Positions 36,818 through 44,649 of a stretch of DNA of 64,000 nt are shown here, in pieces. This stretch comes from Pseudoxanthomonas sp. Root630. Lineage in GTDB: Bacteria > Pseudomonadota > Gammaproteobacteria > Xanthomonadales > Xanthomonadaceae. The notes beneath the pieces are model-generated. The model was given only the letters and a program-made list of their open reading frames with translations, did not search any database and was not told where the DNA came from. Numbering within the stretch: the stretch's first letter is position 1; every line of letters begins with the position of its first letter. Where the stretch lies: NCBI RefSeq assembly GCF_001427585.1, contig NZ_LMGY01000020.1:1-64000 (forward strand), read 5' to 3'. The translations under genes and the position numbers were made by a program.

Positions 36818-37060
36818 TTACATAGTACTTGTCACTTGGACAACGAGGTCCTGATAAAAGTTCGGCCATCTCTGCGGCGTGTTCTTAAGCGATGAGATCA
36901 ACCTAAGCAATTGATCTGCCAGGAAAAGAGTGGAGAAAAAAGCGTTGACTTCGTCCGAGGCCATATGTACGTTTGGACTGTGCCTGAACGGTACATCTTG
37001 TGGTTCTAAGTTGGTCGGGGGGCGATCGATTGTGGTCGGAACCGCAAGCCACTTATTCAC
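36818..37060 (-). CDS. Small hypothetical protein upstream of TIGR04255 gene
   Basis: 80 residues starting at a GTG, ending 31 bases before the ATG of the TIGR04255 gene. The sequence (SDEVNAFFSTLFLADQLLRLISSLKNTPQRW) has a protein-like composition with an amphipathic helix. The start has no clear ribosome binding site, so it may be a leader gene or chance. Confidence 0.35.
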   Translation of the reverse strand: MNKWLAVPTTIDRPPTNLEPQDVPFRHSPNVHMASDEVNAFFSTLFLADQLLRLISSLKNTPQRWPNFYQDLVVQVTSTM

Positions 37061-37371
37061 AGGGTTATCTGCAACACCTGGCTTAATGGGCTGTTAGCCT
37101 TTTGGTCGAGAACAAAAAGCCCCGCCACTGAGGGCGGGGCCTAGGTCTTTCACAACCTAACTTGCCCCGGCGGTTCTGGTGCGCGCCAACGCACCTGAAC
37201 CTGACCGGATCCTCCGGGTAGAGCGAACGACTGGAACGGTTCGCCTACTAAAGAGTTGCTGCTTTGTCAACCCATTGCGCGAGATGACTTGGGGATTAAT
37301 CCATATCCCTTGGTCGCCTGTCAAAGCCTCAGCTCGGAAACGGTGCGTTCCCTCTCACAAGAGGGTTCTCT
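37061..37371. other. Non-coding stretch with a minus-strand terminator
   Basis: No convincing gene. It contains the minus-strand terminator at 37114-37140 and, further right, a TTGACA-like -35 element on the minus strand (37265-37270) without a good -10. A short minus-strand RNA of roughly 120-150 bases ending at the terminator is possible but unproven. Confidence 0.35.
37114..37140 (-). terminator. Intrinsic terminator (minus strand)
   Basis: On the minus strand GCCCCGCC, a five-to-six-base loop and GGCGGGGC are followed by TTTTTG. The plus strand lacks a T-run, so it stops leftward transcription. No recognised minus-strand gene lies directly to its right. Confidence 0.7.
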
Positions 37372-37473
37372 GTGATCTCGAGCAAGCCGGTGCCCGTGCG
37401 TGCTTATGTCCGTCGCCGACATGGCAGGACTGAGCACGTCCGCAAGCACTTCCGTTCATACCCGCGTCGTTGA
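37372..37473 (+). CDS. 33-residue basic protein (candidate small gene)
   Basis: GTG 37372 to TGA 37471-37473, preceded by CAAGAGGG. Encodes a strongly basic peptide beginning MISSKPVPVRAYVRRRHGR and ending KHFRSYPRR. The regular Arg/His content resembles short 'VPVRAYxRR' peptides annotated in phages and islands (recollection). It ends 95 bases before the next gene. A real product is plausible but unproven. Confidence 0.4.
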   Translation: MISSKPVPVRAYVRRRHGRTEHVRKHFRSYPRR

Positions 37474-37493
37474 CTCGGATGAGGACTTGGGGC

Positions 37494-37516
37494 GGGGGCT
37501 GGCTAAGCCAGCCCCC
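37494..37516. other. Strong GC hairpin
   Basis: Perfect inverted repeat with 11-base arms, GGGGGCTGGCT at 37494-37504 and AGCCAGCCCCC at 37506-37516, around a single A. No T-run follows on either strand. It lies in the leader of the gene at 37569, so it may attenuate or stabilise that transcript. Confidence 0.6.
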
Positions 37517-37568
37517 AAGCACGAGGTCGTTGAACCCATCCGTTCAACTTCCTACGAGCACCATTCAA

Positions 37569-38501
37569 ATGAAACGCATTTTGAAGCTTGAAAGGCATCT
37601 GCCAAAGTTCGAGGCTGGAGCCTCGGTTCGTGCCGCCATTGGTCTGTCTGGACTCAGTCCAGATGCCTTGAAGCGGTTTGGTTTTCTTGATCCCTTTGAC
37701 GTTGGGCAAACAGTCTTGCCCAGTGTTCACTTGGGGCCTGCTGCGCGAAGGAATGCCAGTGGATTTGAAGTCGTTCATCGGGACTCGCCGATGGAGGAAG
37801 TGTTCCGTCTCCAATCGTGGCGTCGCAAGGAGTGGCACGGGAGTCATCAGGTTGAAGTGGACGACTTCATCCTGCGGTCGTACAAGCGTTATCCGCGCAC
37901 TTACGTTGCGGGGAGCGGCATCGAGTTCACCATCTTCCAATGCGACGACGGGCAACGGTTCGTCGCCTCGCCGGTCTATGACACTGCGACCGAGTCGGAT
38001 GAATTGCTCGTGGCGGCGAACCTAGTAGTGGAAGGATTCGCGGACGTGGAATTCTTGCGTGCCGATTTGTTGCCGGTGCTTAAGACTCCTATCAAGCGTC
38101 TCAATTGGGAGGTGTTTCCACGGGGGCGGGTGCCGTGGGATCGGGTTAGGAAGGAGCTTGAACGGGTCATCGAAAAGACCCCGCCTTCCATACAGCCGGT
38201 AATTCGTGCGCGGACGAGCCAAGTCGAGAAGTACGGCCCCGACTTCGCCGCAATCGGGCGTGCCGGGTTCTACGGCTATTGGGTTTTCGGCTTCACCAGG
38301 CAGGGCTTGTACGTGCTTGAAAGCCGGATGTTGGATAACGCTACCTATGTTCTCGGAGCGAACTGGGAAGTCGTTTCACGACTGACCAAGGCCGAGGTCA
38401 TTAACAGCGATCTGGCAGTTGCGCGCCTCGTTCACGACCGCAGTTGGCCGGAGAAGCTGGATCAAGTGTTGCGTCATGTGATGCCGTCAAAGGCGGCATG
38501 A
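37569..38501 (+). CDS. Hypothetical island protein
   Basis: 310 residues from ATG 37569 (MKRILKLERHLPKFEAGASV). A longer in-frame reading back to 37470 crosses the hairpin and is unlikely. The protein is soluble, has conserved-looking aromatic motifs (RKEWHGSHQVEVDDFILRSY; AGFYGYWVFGFTRQGLYVLE) and no domain I can name. It stands alone between a hairpin and a terminator, next to the tRNA end of the island, a common place for cargo genes. Confidence 0.6.
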   Translation: MKRILKLERHLPKFEAGASVRAAIGLSGLSPDALKRFGFLDPFDVGQTVLPSVHLGPAARRNASGFEVVHRDSPMEEVFRLQSWRRKEWHGSHQVEVDDFILRSYKRYPRTYVAGSGIEFTIFQCDDGQRFVASPVYDTATESDELLVAANLVVEGFADVEFLRADLLPVLKTPIKRLNWEVFPRGRVPWDRVRKELERVIEKTPPSIQPVIRARTSQVEKYGPDFAAIGRAGFYGYWVFGFTRQGLYVLESRMLDNATYVLGANWEVVSRLTKAEVINSDLAVARLVHDRSWPEKLDQVLRHVMPSKAA

Positions 38502-38505
38502 AGAC

Positions 38506-38535
38506 AAAGCCCCGGCCAATGAGCCGGGGCTTTTT
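38506..38535 (+). terminator. Intrinsic terminator after the island's last gene
   Basis: AGCCCCGGC and GCCGGGGCT arms with a six-base loop, followed by TTTTT; the preceding AAA makes it weakly bidirectional. It begins five bases after the stop of the gene ending at 38501. Confidence 0.85.
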
Positions 38536-38561
38536 CATTTGAGCTCTGCTCGCGCCACAAG

Positions 38562-38802
38562 GCCATTACTCAGTCCGGGCTGCTGAAACCCCGGGGCTGT
38601 GTCCCAGATTCGGCGCAGATTTGTCACATGGGGGATGGCGCGCCTGGAGGGATTCGAACCCCCGACCAATGGCTTCGGAAGCCACTACTCTATCCGGCTG
38701 AGCTACAGGCGCTTAAATCAATAACTTACAGCGTTTTCAGGCATCCCTTTGACTACTGGCCCTGTGACACTACCGGACCGCATTTTTGGGCTGAGTAATG
38801 GC
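38562..38802. repeat. 12-bp inverted repeat flanking the tRNA-Arg
   Basis: GCCATTACTCAG at 38562-38573 recurs inverted as CTGAGTAATGGC at 38791-38802. The second copy continues the partial tRNA fragment, at the point where it departs from the intact tRNA sequence. The pair encloses the intact tRNA gene. Confidence 0.6.
38636..38712 (-). tRNA. tRNA-Arg (anticodon CCG)
   Basis: A 77-base gene on the minus strand with encoded CCA. Acceptor arms GCGCCTG / CAGGCGC, D-arm GCTCAGCCGGATAGAGTA, anticodon loop TTCCGAA giving CCG, and T-arm with GGTTCGAATCC. All stems pair. It lies at the right-hand limit of the island, with its 3' end facing the island, the usual orientation for tRNA-targeted integration. 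Confidence 0.92.
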
Positions 38803-38841
38803 TTCGGAAGCCACTACTCTATCCGGCTGAGCTACGGGCGC
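38798..38841 (-). pseudogene. 5'-half copy of tRNA-Arg (integration scar or decayed duplicate)
   Basis: The minus strand repeats the tRNA-Arg from its 5' end through the anticodon arm to CCATT, then diverges. The only difference in the shared part is acceptor base GCGCCCG here against GCGCCTG in the intact gene. The rest of the tRNA (variable loop, T-arm, 3' acceptor) is missing. The 85 bases between the two copies contain no gene. Confidence 0.8.
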
Positions 38842-38941
38842 ACGGGACGGGCATTCTAGCCGCAAACCGGCGCGATGGCCCACTTCGCCATGCCGTGTGC
38901 CGCCGTCATGGCGCTGCGGGTGGGCCTGTTACCCTTTGCGC

Positions 38942-39835
38942 ATGGGATACGAACGTTTCGAGAACGCCGAGGTGCCGCGTTGGCGCGAGCGGCTGGGCCA
39001 GTACTGGAAGCTGGTGCGCGGTGATCGCCCGATCGGCGTATTGCTGCTGCTCTGGCCGACCTGGTGGGCGCTCTGGCTCGCCGCAGGCGGCATGCCGCCG
39101 TGGTGGACGCTGTTCGTGTTCACGGCGGGCGTCTGGTTGACGCGCTCGGCGGGCTGCGTGATCAACGACTATGCCGACCGCTGGCTGGATCCGCAGGTCG
39201 AGCGCACGCGGGAGCGGCCGCTGGCGACCGGCGCGGTCGGCGGGCGTGAGGCGCTGGCCGTGTTCGCGGTGCTGATGCTGGTGGCATTCGGCCTGGTGCT
39301 GACGATGAACCGGCTGACGGTCTGGTTGAGCGTGATCGGCCTGTTCCTGGCGGCCAGCTATCCGTACCTGAAGCGCTACACCTACCTGCCGCAGGTCTAC
39401 CTCGGGCTGGCGTTCGGCTGGGGCATCCCGATGGCGTTCGCGGCGATCCAGGGCGAGGTGCCGCCGGTGGCATGGGTGCTGTACGGCGCCAACATCCTGT
39501 GGGCGACCGCCTACGACACCTGGTACGCGATGGTGGACCGCGAGGACGACATCCGCGCCGGTTCCAAGTCGACGGCGATCCTGTTCGGCGACCTCGACCT
39601 CGTGATCCAGGGCGTCCTCTACGCGCTCGTGCTGCTGGCGCTGGGCCTCGTCGGTCGCCAGGCGGGCCTGGGGCTCTATTACGGGGGTGCGCTGGGCGTG
39701 TCCGCCTTGCTGATCGGCTGGCAGTTCAGGCTCGCCTGGCGGCGGGAGCGCGCGGGCTGCTTCAAGGCCTTCCTGCACAACAACTGGATGGGGCTGGTCG
39801 TGTTCGCAGGCCTCTGGATCGATCTGGCGCGCTGA
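38942..39835 (+). CDS. ubiA: 4-hydroxybenzoate polyprenyltransferase
   Basis: 297 residues from ATG 38942 ([20 protein letters not shown]). An integral membrane prenyltransferase of ubiquinone synthesis that attaches the polyprenyl chain to 4-hydroxybenzoate. Both Asp-rich motifs are present: [12 protein letters not shown] (NDxxDxxxD, about 82-93) and [17 protein letters not shown] (DxxxD-type, about 195-211). Eight or so hydrophobic segments. Size matches E. coli UbiA (290). Convergent with comF; seven bases separate the two stops, with no obvious terminator. Confidence 0.95.
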   Translation: MGYERFENAEVPRWRERLGQYWKLVRGDRPIGVLLLLWPTWWALWLAAGGMPPWWTLFVFTAGVWLTRSAGCVINDYADRWLDPQVERTRERPLATGAVGGREALAVFAVLMLVAFGLVLTMNRLTVWLSVIGLFLAASYPYLKRYTYLPQVYLGLAFGWGIPMAFAAIQGEVPPVAWVLYGANILWATAYDTWYAMVDREDDIRAGSKSTAILFGDLDLVIQGVLYALVLLALGLVGRQAGLGLYYGGALGVSALLIGWQFRLAWRRERAGCFKAFLHNNWMGLVVFAGLWIDLAR

Positions 39836-39841
39836 AGCGCG

Positions 39842-40543
39842 TCACGGCACGCGTGCGATGACCCACGCGTCGACCCGGGTGACGCCTGCGGCAAGCAGCG
39901 TGCGTGCGGCCGCGTGCAGGGTCGCGCCGGTCGTCATCACATCGTCCAGCAGGGCGACGTGGCGCGGCAATGGTCCGCGACCGACAGCCCCGAATGCGCG
40001 CGCGACGTTGCGTTGGCGGGCATCGGCATGCAGTTCCGATTGCGCCGCCGTCGCGCGTTGACGCACCAGGCGGTCGGCCACGAGGGACATCGAAAGCGAT
40101 CGGGCCAGCGGGCGTGCGAGCTCGAGCGCCTGGTCGTACCCGCGTTCGCGCAGGCGGCTGGCATGCAGGGGGATGGGGATCAGGGCCTCCGGCCTGGGCG
40201 CCTGACCCAACGGCCCGGCGGCCAGCTCGGCCAGCAGGCGGCCCGCCGCCAGGTCCTGGTGGAACTTGAAGCGCGGCACCAGCCGATCGATGGGAAACCC
40301 GTAGACGAACGCGGCGGCGGTCGTCGTGACCGGAGGGGGGGTCGTCAGGCAGGCCCCGCATTCGCCGGGCACGGGTAACGGCAGGCCGCAGCGCATGCAG
40401 GCGGCGTGGTTCCAGGGTAGCGATTGCGTGCAGTTAAGGCACAGATCGAAGCCATAGGCGCCCGATTCGCGGCAGATCACGCATCGCGGGGGCAGCAGCC
40501 AGCGGCAGGCCGTGCGCCACTTGTCAACTAAACCGGCATCCAT
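39842..40543 (-). CDS. comF: ComF-family phosphoribosyltransferase-like protein
   Basis: 233 residues. N-terminal Cys4-type zinc region ([18 protein letters not shown] ... CMRCG ... CGAC) and a C-terminal PRTase-like domain with [22 protein letters not shown] and the PRPP loop [14 protein letters not shown]. ComF/GntX proteins are linked to DNA uptake. The start lies inside the putative BirA operator of the divergent bioB, so biotin status might also affect it. Confidence 0.92.
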   Translation of the reverse strand: MDAGLVDKWRTACRWLLPPRCVICRESGAYGFDLCLNCTQSLPWNHAACMRCGLPLPVPGECGACLTTPPPVTTTAAAFVYGFPIDRLVPRFKFHQDLAAGRLLAELAAGPLGQAPRPEALIPIPLHASRLRERGYDQALELARPLARSLSMSLVADRLVRQRATAAQSELHADARQRNVARAFGAVGRGPLPRHVALLDDVMTTGATLHAAARTLLAAGVTRVDAWVIARVP

Positions 40544-40554
40544 GCGGTTGACAG
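40521..40554. promoter_or_regulatory. Putative BirA operator (biotin box) upstream of bioB
   Basis: TTGTCAACT (40521-40529), 16 bases, GGTTGACAG (40546-40554): the arms match the proteobacterial BirA consensus TTGTAAACC-N14/15/16-GGTTTACAA with few changes. TTGACA within the right arm (40548-40553) is also a good -35 for bioB, so repressor binding would block the promoter. The ATG of comF lies within the spacer. Confidence 0.65.
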
Positions 40555-40604
40555 CTCCGTCCGTGGTTTCCAGACTTCCGCGACTTTATCCGCGCGAGTC
40601 GTCG

Positions 40605-41681
40605 ATGTCTCTGCACATTTCCAGCCCGTCCCCCAGCCTGCGCCACGACTGGCGGCGCGACGAGCTGCTGGCCCTGCTCGACCTGCCACTGCCCGACCTG
40701 CTCCACCAGGCCGCCACCGTGCACCGGGCGCACTTCGATCCGGCGGAAGTGCAGGTGTCCACGCTGCTGTCGGTGAAGACCGGCGGCTGCCCCGAGGACT
40801 GTGCCTACTGCCCGCAGGCGCAGCGCTACGACACCGGCGTGGCCGCGCAGAAGCTCATGGACACCGAACAGGTGCTGGCGAAGGCCGCCCAGGCCAAGGC
40901 CGCGGGCGCGTCGCGCTTCTGCATGGGTGCGGCGTGGCGTTCGCCGAAGGACCGCGACATCCCGAAGGTCGCCGACATGATCCGCGGGGTGAAGGCGCTG
41001 GGCCTGGAAACCTGCGCGACGCTGGGCATGCTGAGCGGCGACCAGGCGCATGCGCTGAAGGACGCCGGCCTGGACTACTACAACCACAATCTGGACACGG
41101 CGCCGGAGTTCTACGGCGACATCATCCACACCCGCGAGTACCAGGACCGGCTGGACACGCTGGCGCACGTGCGCGACGCCGGCATGAAGACCTGCTGCGG
41201 CGGCATCGTCGGCATGGGCGAGTCGCGCGACCAGCGCGCCGGCCTGCTGCAGGCGCTGGCGAACCTGCCCGCGCACCCCGACTCCGTGCCGATCAACCAG
41301 CTGGTGCAGGTCGCCGGCACGCCGCTGCACGGCACGAAAGCGCTGGACCCGTTCGAGTTCGTCCGCACGATCGCGGTCGCGCGCATCACGATGCCGGCGT
41401 CGATGGTGCGGCTGTCGGCCGGTCGCGAGACCATGAGCGACGAGTTGCAGGCGCTCTGCTTCCTGGCGGGCGCGAATTCGATCTTCTACGGCGAGAAACT
41501 GCTGACCACCGGCAACCCCGACACCGAGCGCGACCTGGCCCTGTTCGCCCGGCTGGGCCTGCGGCCGATGGCGGTGCAGGTGGAAAACGTGCACGACCAT
41601 CACAGAATGGAAGCCGCCGGCAGCGGTACGGTGCATGCCGACATTACCCGTCCTGTGCCGTCCTGCGGCCGGGCGGCGTAG
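40605..41681 (+). CDS. bioB: Biotin synthase
   Basis: 358 residues from ATG 40605 ([17 protein letters not shown]); upstream in-frame codons are not supported. Radical-SAM enzyme that inserts sulfur into dethiobiotin. The CxxxCxxC cluster is in [14 protein letters not shown], and further family motifs ([47 protein letters not shown]) are intact, including the [2Fe-2S] Cys and Arg positions. First gene of the biotin cluster, probably repressed by BirA. Confidence 0.97.
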   Translation: MSLHISSPSPSLRHDWRRDELLALLDLPLPDLLHQAATVHRAHFDPAEVQVSTLLSVKTGGCPEDCAYCPQAQRYDTGVAAQKLMDTEQVLAKAAQAKAAGASRFCMGAAWRSPKDRDIPKVADMIRGVKALGLETCATLGMLSGDQAHALKDAGLDYYNHNLDTAPEFYGDIIHTREYQDRLDTLAHVRDAGMKTCCGGIVGMGESRDQRAGLLQALANLPAHPDSVPINQLVQVAGTPLHGTKALDPFEFVRTIAVARITMPASMVRLSAGRETMSDELQALCFLAGANSIFYGEKLLTTGNPDTERDLALFARLGLRPMAVQVENVHDHHRMEAAGSGTVHADITRPVPSCGRAA

Positions 41682-41807
41682 TCGGGGCGCAACAGGGGGC
41701 AGGACGAAGGCCATCACGCCGGCGCGGGCATCGCGTCCCGGCGCGTCGTCGTCGTCGCGCCCCGGGCGCGTCCATCGACGCGATCCCCAGCTTCCGGTGC
41801 CGACGCC

Positions 41808-43007
41808 ATGACCCGTCTCGACCTGCACGACCGCATCCTCGCCCAACGCCAGCAGCGCGTCGCCTTGGCGCGCCAGCGCACCCGCCGCACCATCCAGCGG
41901 CGCGACGGTGTGCGCGTGGAAGTCGACGGACGTTGGCTGACCGAGTTCAGCAGCAACGACTACCTCGGCCTGGCCCAGCAGTTCGAAGTCACCACAGCCC
42001 TGCAGGACGCCGCCGGCCGCGAGGGTGCGGGCGCCGGCGCATCGCACCTGGTCAGCGGCCACCACGCCGCGCACGAAGGCCTGGAGCGCGACATCGCCGA
42101 CTGGCTGGGTTACCCGCGCGCGCTGCTGTTCGGCAGCGGCTTCCTGGCGAACCTGGCGGTGCAGCAGGCGCTGCTGGAAGACGGCGACGTCTGCGTGCAG
42201 GACCGGTTGAACCACGCCAGCCTGCTGGATGCGACGCGGCTGGCAGGCGCGAAGCTGCGCCGTTACCCGCACCTCGATCCGGAAGGCGCCCTGCGCCAGC
42301 TCAAGCTGCAACCGGAAGGTGCGGCGATGCTGGCGACCGATGGTGTCTTCAGCATGGACGGCGACGCCGCGCCGCTGCGTGCGCTGAGCCTGGTCGCGCG
42401 CATGCAGCAGGCGCTGTTCTTCGTCGACGACGCCCACGGCGTGGGCGTGCGCGGCCCCGAGGGTCGCGGCAGCGTGGCCGAGGCGCGCATGGGCGTGGCC
42501 GACGTGCCGCTGCAACTGGTCACCCTCGGCAAAGCGCTGGGCGGCTACGGCGCGGTGGTCGTGGGCGAAGAGACGCTCATCCAGCACCTGGCGGAAACCG
42601 CGCGGCCGTACATCTACACCACGGCGATGCCGCCGGCGCTGGCCGCCGCCACGCGGGTCGCGGTGAAGCACGCGCGGAAGGACCACTGGCGTCGCGAAAA
42701 GCTGCAGATGCTGGTGGACCGGTTCCGCGTCGGCGCGCAGCGCGCCGGCCTGCAGTTGATGGCGTCCGAATCGCCGATCCAGCCGGTCCTCTGCGGCAGC
42801 GATGGCAACGCGCTGGCCCTGGCCGCCGCGCTGGACAGTGCCGGTTATCTGGTGCCGGCGATCCGGCCGCCGACGGTGCCGGACGGCAAGGCGCGCCTGC
42901 GCGTCACCCTGTCCGCGCTGCACGCGCCGCAGGACGTCGACGCGCTGGTCTCCACGCTGGCGCGTTCCTGGGACGCCGTGCAGCGCGTGCACGGCGCGGT
43001 GGCTTGA
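41808..43007 (+). CDS. bioF: 8-amino-7-oxononanoate synthase
   Basis: 399 residues. PLP-dependent alpha-oxoamine synthase that joins pimeloyl-ACP/CoA and alanine. [36 protein letters not shown] (Asp to the PLP ring nitrogen) and [13 protein letters not shown] (Schiff-base Lys) are present. It follows bioB after 126 bases of GC-rich sequence with no recognised feature. Confidence 0.95.
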   Translation: MTRLDLHDRILAQRQQRVALARQRTRRTIQRRDGVRVEVDGRWLTEFSSNDYLGLAQQFEVTTALQDAAGREGAGAGASHLVSGHHAAHEGLERDIADWLGYPRALLFGSGFLANLAVQQALLEDGDVCVQDRLNHASLLDATRLAGAKLRRYPHLDPEGALRQLKLQPEGAAMLATDGVFSMDGDAAPLRALSLVARMQQALFFVDDAHGVGVRGPEGRGSVAEARMGVADVPLQLVTLGKALGGYGAVVVGEETLIQHLAETARPYIYTTAMPPALAAATRVAVKHARKDHWRREKLQMLVDRFRVGAQRAGLQLMASESPIQPVLCGSDGNALALAAALDSAGYLVPAIRPPTVPDGKARLRVTLSALHAPQDVDALVSTLARSWDAVQRVHGAVA

Positions 43008-43055
43008 CGTTACGCTAGCTCGGAAGTCAATCGACTGTCAGCCAAGGGTCAAGTG

Positions 43056-43874
43056 ATGGAGAGCGCTGCGCGGTGGTGGGAGTTTTACTTTGTACGTTAC
43101 GCACTAGGAACGTTGGTTGGTGCGTTGATTGTCAATCAGGCGCTGAGAGTCGACGCTCGCTTCAGTGACTTCATGTTGTTCGGGTTGGGAGGCGATGAGC
43201 CGGCTTCGAGATTGATGCTGGTCATGGGGTATGGTCTGGTCTTCTGCTATGTCGCCAGCGTTCCGATACTCGTTCTTCATGCGTCGCGACTGGTGATATG
43301 GATCCGGCCCAAGTACGAGAGACAGGGTTCCGAGAAAAGAAAGGTTCTCGGGAACCTCACGAGTGGCGATCTTCGAGTTCTCGCTTGTGTGCTGACGTGC
43401 ACTACAGCAGTAATGATGCTTTTGAACATCTATATCGGCTTCAGCCGTGAGATTGGGGAGGATGGGTTTCTGCTCAAGCTCATCACGTCGGCTGTCGTCG
43501 CTGTGGTGTGCATTGAATGGGTGGCCCTGTTGATTCTCCTGTTTTATTCAAATCGCGCATACGAAAGAATGAAGATGTTGTCTGTATCAAGGGCCAGGAG
43601 TGCTAACGTCGGAGGAATAGTCGATAGTTACCGCCATATGAGAGAGCATGGGAATTCGATTTTCATCGTCGTTCTTGAGTTCGTCCTGGGAGCGGCGCTG
43701 ATTGGCGTGCTATCACTGATCGAGGAGCCAAAGATCGAGAGCGAGTACGTCCAACAACTGGCTTCCGCTCTTGTCCCAATGCTCCTGTTGTGGATACTGC
43801 CCGGCGCGGGCATTTGGGTCTTCACGGCGCTCTTGGAGCGGCGGTTCGCATTTGATCGGTCGTTCCAGGGTTAG
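43056..43874 (+). CDS. Hypothetical membrane protein inserted between bioF and bioH
   Basis: 272 residues from ATG 43056 (AAGGG twelve bases upstream). Four to six hydrophobic helices (LGTLVGALIVNQAL, LMLVMGYGLVFCYVASVPIL, LTCTTAVMMLLNIYIGF, AVVAVVCIEWVALLILLFY, IFIVVLEFVLGAALIGVLSL, LVPMLLLWILPGAGIWVFTAL). Family not recognised. Base composition is clearly more AT-rich than bioB, bioF, bioH or bioC, so it looks acquired. It ends four bases before the bioH start and must be co-transcribed with the biotin genes. No link to biotin is evident. Confidence 0.7.
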   Translation: MESAARWWEFYFVRYALGTLVGALIVNQALRVDARFSDFMLFGLGGDEPASRLMLVMGYGLVFCYVASVPILVLHASRLVIWIRPKYERQGSEKRKVLGNLTSGDLRVLACVLTCTTAVMMLLNIYIGFSREIGEDGFLLKLITSAVVAVVCIEWVALLILLFYSNRAYERMKMLSVSRARSANVGGIVDSYRHMREHGNSIFIVVLEFVLGAALIGVLSLIEEPKIESEYVQQLASALVPMLLLWILPGAGIWVFTALLERRFAFDRSFQG

Positions 43875-43878
43875 TTCA

Positions 43879-44649
43879 TTGCATATCGAAACCACCGGCA
43901 GCGGCCCGTCCCTGGTGCTGTTGCACGGCTGGGCCCTGCATGGCGGCGTATTCGCACCGCTGGTGCAGCGCCTGTCCGACCGCTACACGCTGCACCTGGT
44001 CGACCTGCCGGGCCATGGCCATAGCCGCGACAGCGACGTGCCGCTCTCGCTCGATGCCACCGTCGACGCGCTCCTCGCGCGCACGCCACCGGCCGCGTGG
44101 CTGGCGTGGTCGCTGGGTGGACTGTTCGCATTGCGCGCCGCCGCGCGATCGCCGCAGGTGCGTGGGCTGGCGATGATCGCGTCGACGCCGCGCTTCGTGC
44201 GGGCGGAAGACTGGTCGCATGCGGTCGACGCCAGCGTGTTCGCGCAGTTCGGCGATGACCTCAAGAACGACTACGCGGGCACGCTCGAGCGTTTCCTGGC
44301 GCTGGACACCATGGGTTCGGAACACGCGCGCAGCGAGCTGCGCAGTTTGAAGCGCGATCTGTACGCGCGCGGCGAACCGGCACCCTCCGCCCTGCAGGAC
44401 GGGTTGCGCCTGCTGGAGCAGAGCGACCTGCGCGCCACGTTGCCGGACCTGCGCGTGCCGAGTGCGTGGATCGCCGGCCGTCGCGACCTGCTGGTGCCCG
44501 CAAAGGCCATGCGCGCTGCCGCGGAGTCCGCGTCCGACGGGCGTTACGTCGAGATCGCCGGGGGCGGCCACGCGCCGTTCCTCGGCCATGCGGATCTCGT
44601 CGTTGACGCGCTGGAGGTCTTCCTGCCCACGCTGGAGGCGGGCCCATGA
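43879..44649 (+). CDS. bioH: Pimeloyl-ACP methyl ester carboxylesterase
   Basis: 256 residues from TTG 43879 (LHIETTGSGPSLVLLHGWALHG). An alpha/beta hydrolase that releases pimeloyl-ACP from its methyl ester. Ser nucleophile in WLAWSLGGLFALRAA, Asp in IAGRRDLLVPA, His in AGGGHAPFLGH. Homologues usually begin ATG-CAT (M-H-I); here the codon is TTG, AGGG lies eight bases upstream and the inserted membrane gene ends immediately before. The stop overlaps bioC (ATGA). Confidence 0.93.
   Translation: MHIETTGSGPSLVLLHGWALHGGVFAPLVQRLSDRYTLHLVDLPGHGHSRDSDVPLSLDATVDALLARTPPAAWLAWSLGGLFALRAAARSPQVRGLAMIASTPRFVRAEDWSHAVDASVFAQFGDDLKNDYAGTLERFLALDTMGSEHARSELRSLKRDLYARGEPAPSALQDGLRLLEQSDLRATLPDLRVPSAWIAGRRDLLVPAKAMRAAAESASDGRYVEIAGGGHAPFLGHADLVVDALEVFLPTLEAGP

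Larger units (their letters stand above)
18496..38535. mobile_element. Integrase-bearing genomic island with defence genes (limits approximate)
   Basis: Between the OmpA-like gene and the tRNA-Arg/ubiA region the codon use is visibly less GC-biased, and the gene content is integrase, excisionase-like protein, phage-type regulator, orphan antitoxin-like proteins and defence genes. The right limit is the terminator at 38506-38535 or the tRNA-Arg beyond it. The left limit lies somewhere between 18318 and 20732; I found no matching tRNA 3' repeat there, so the limits are provisional. Confidence 0.55.

Noticed and set aside
37569-38501. A toxin or nuclease assignment for the 310-residue island protein
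   Set aside because: No catalytic motif could be pointed to; the context alone is not enough.
41682-41807. Small gene or regulatory RNA between bioB and bioF
   Set aside because: GC-rich spacer without a start plus binding site, hairpin with T-run or conserved-looking motif.
40524-42992. 822-codon minus-strand frame opposite bioB and bioF
   Set aside because: Antisense shadow of two well-recognised enzymes; composition is Arg/His-rich and no motif is visible.
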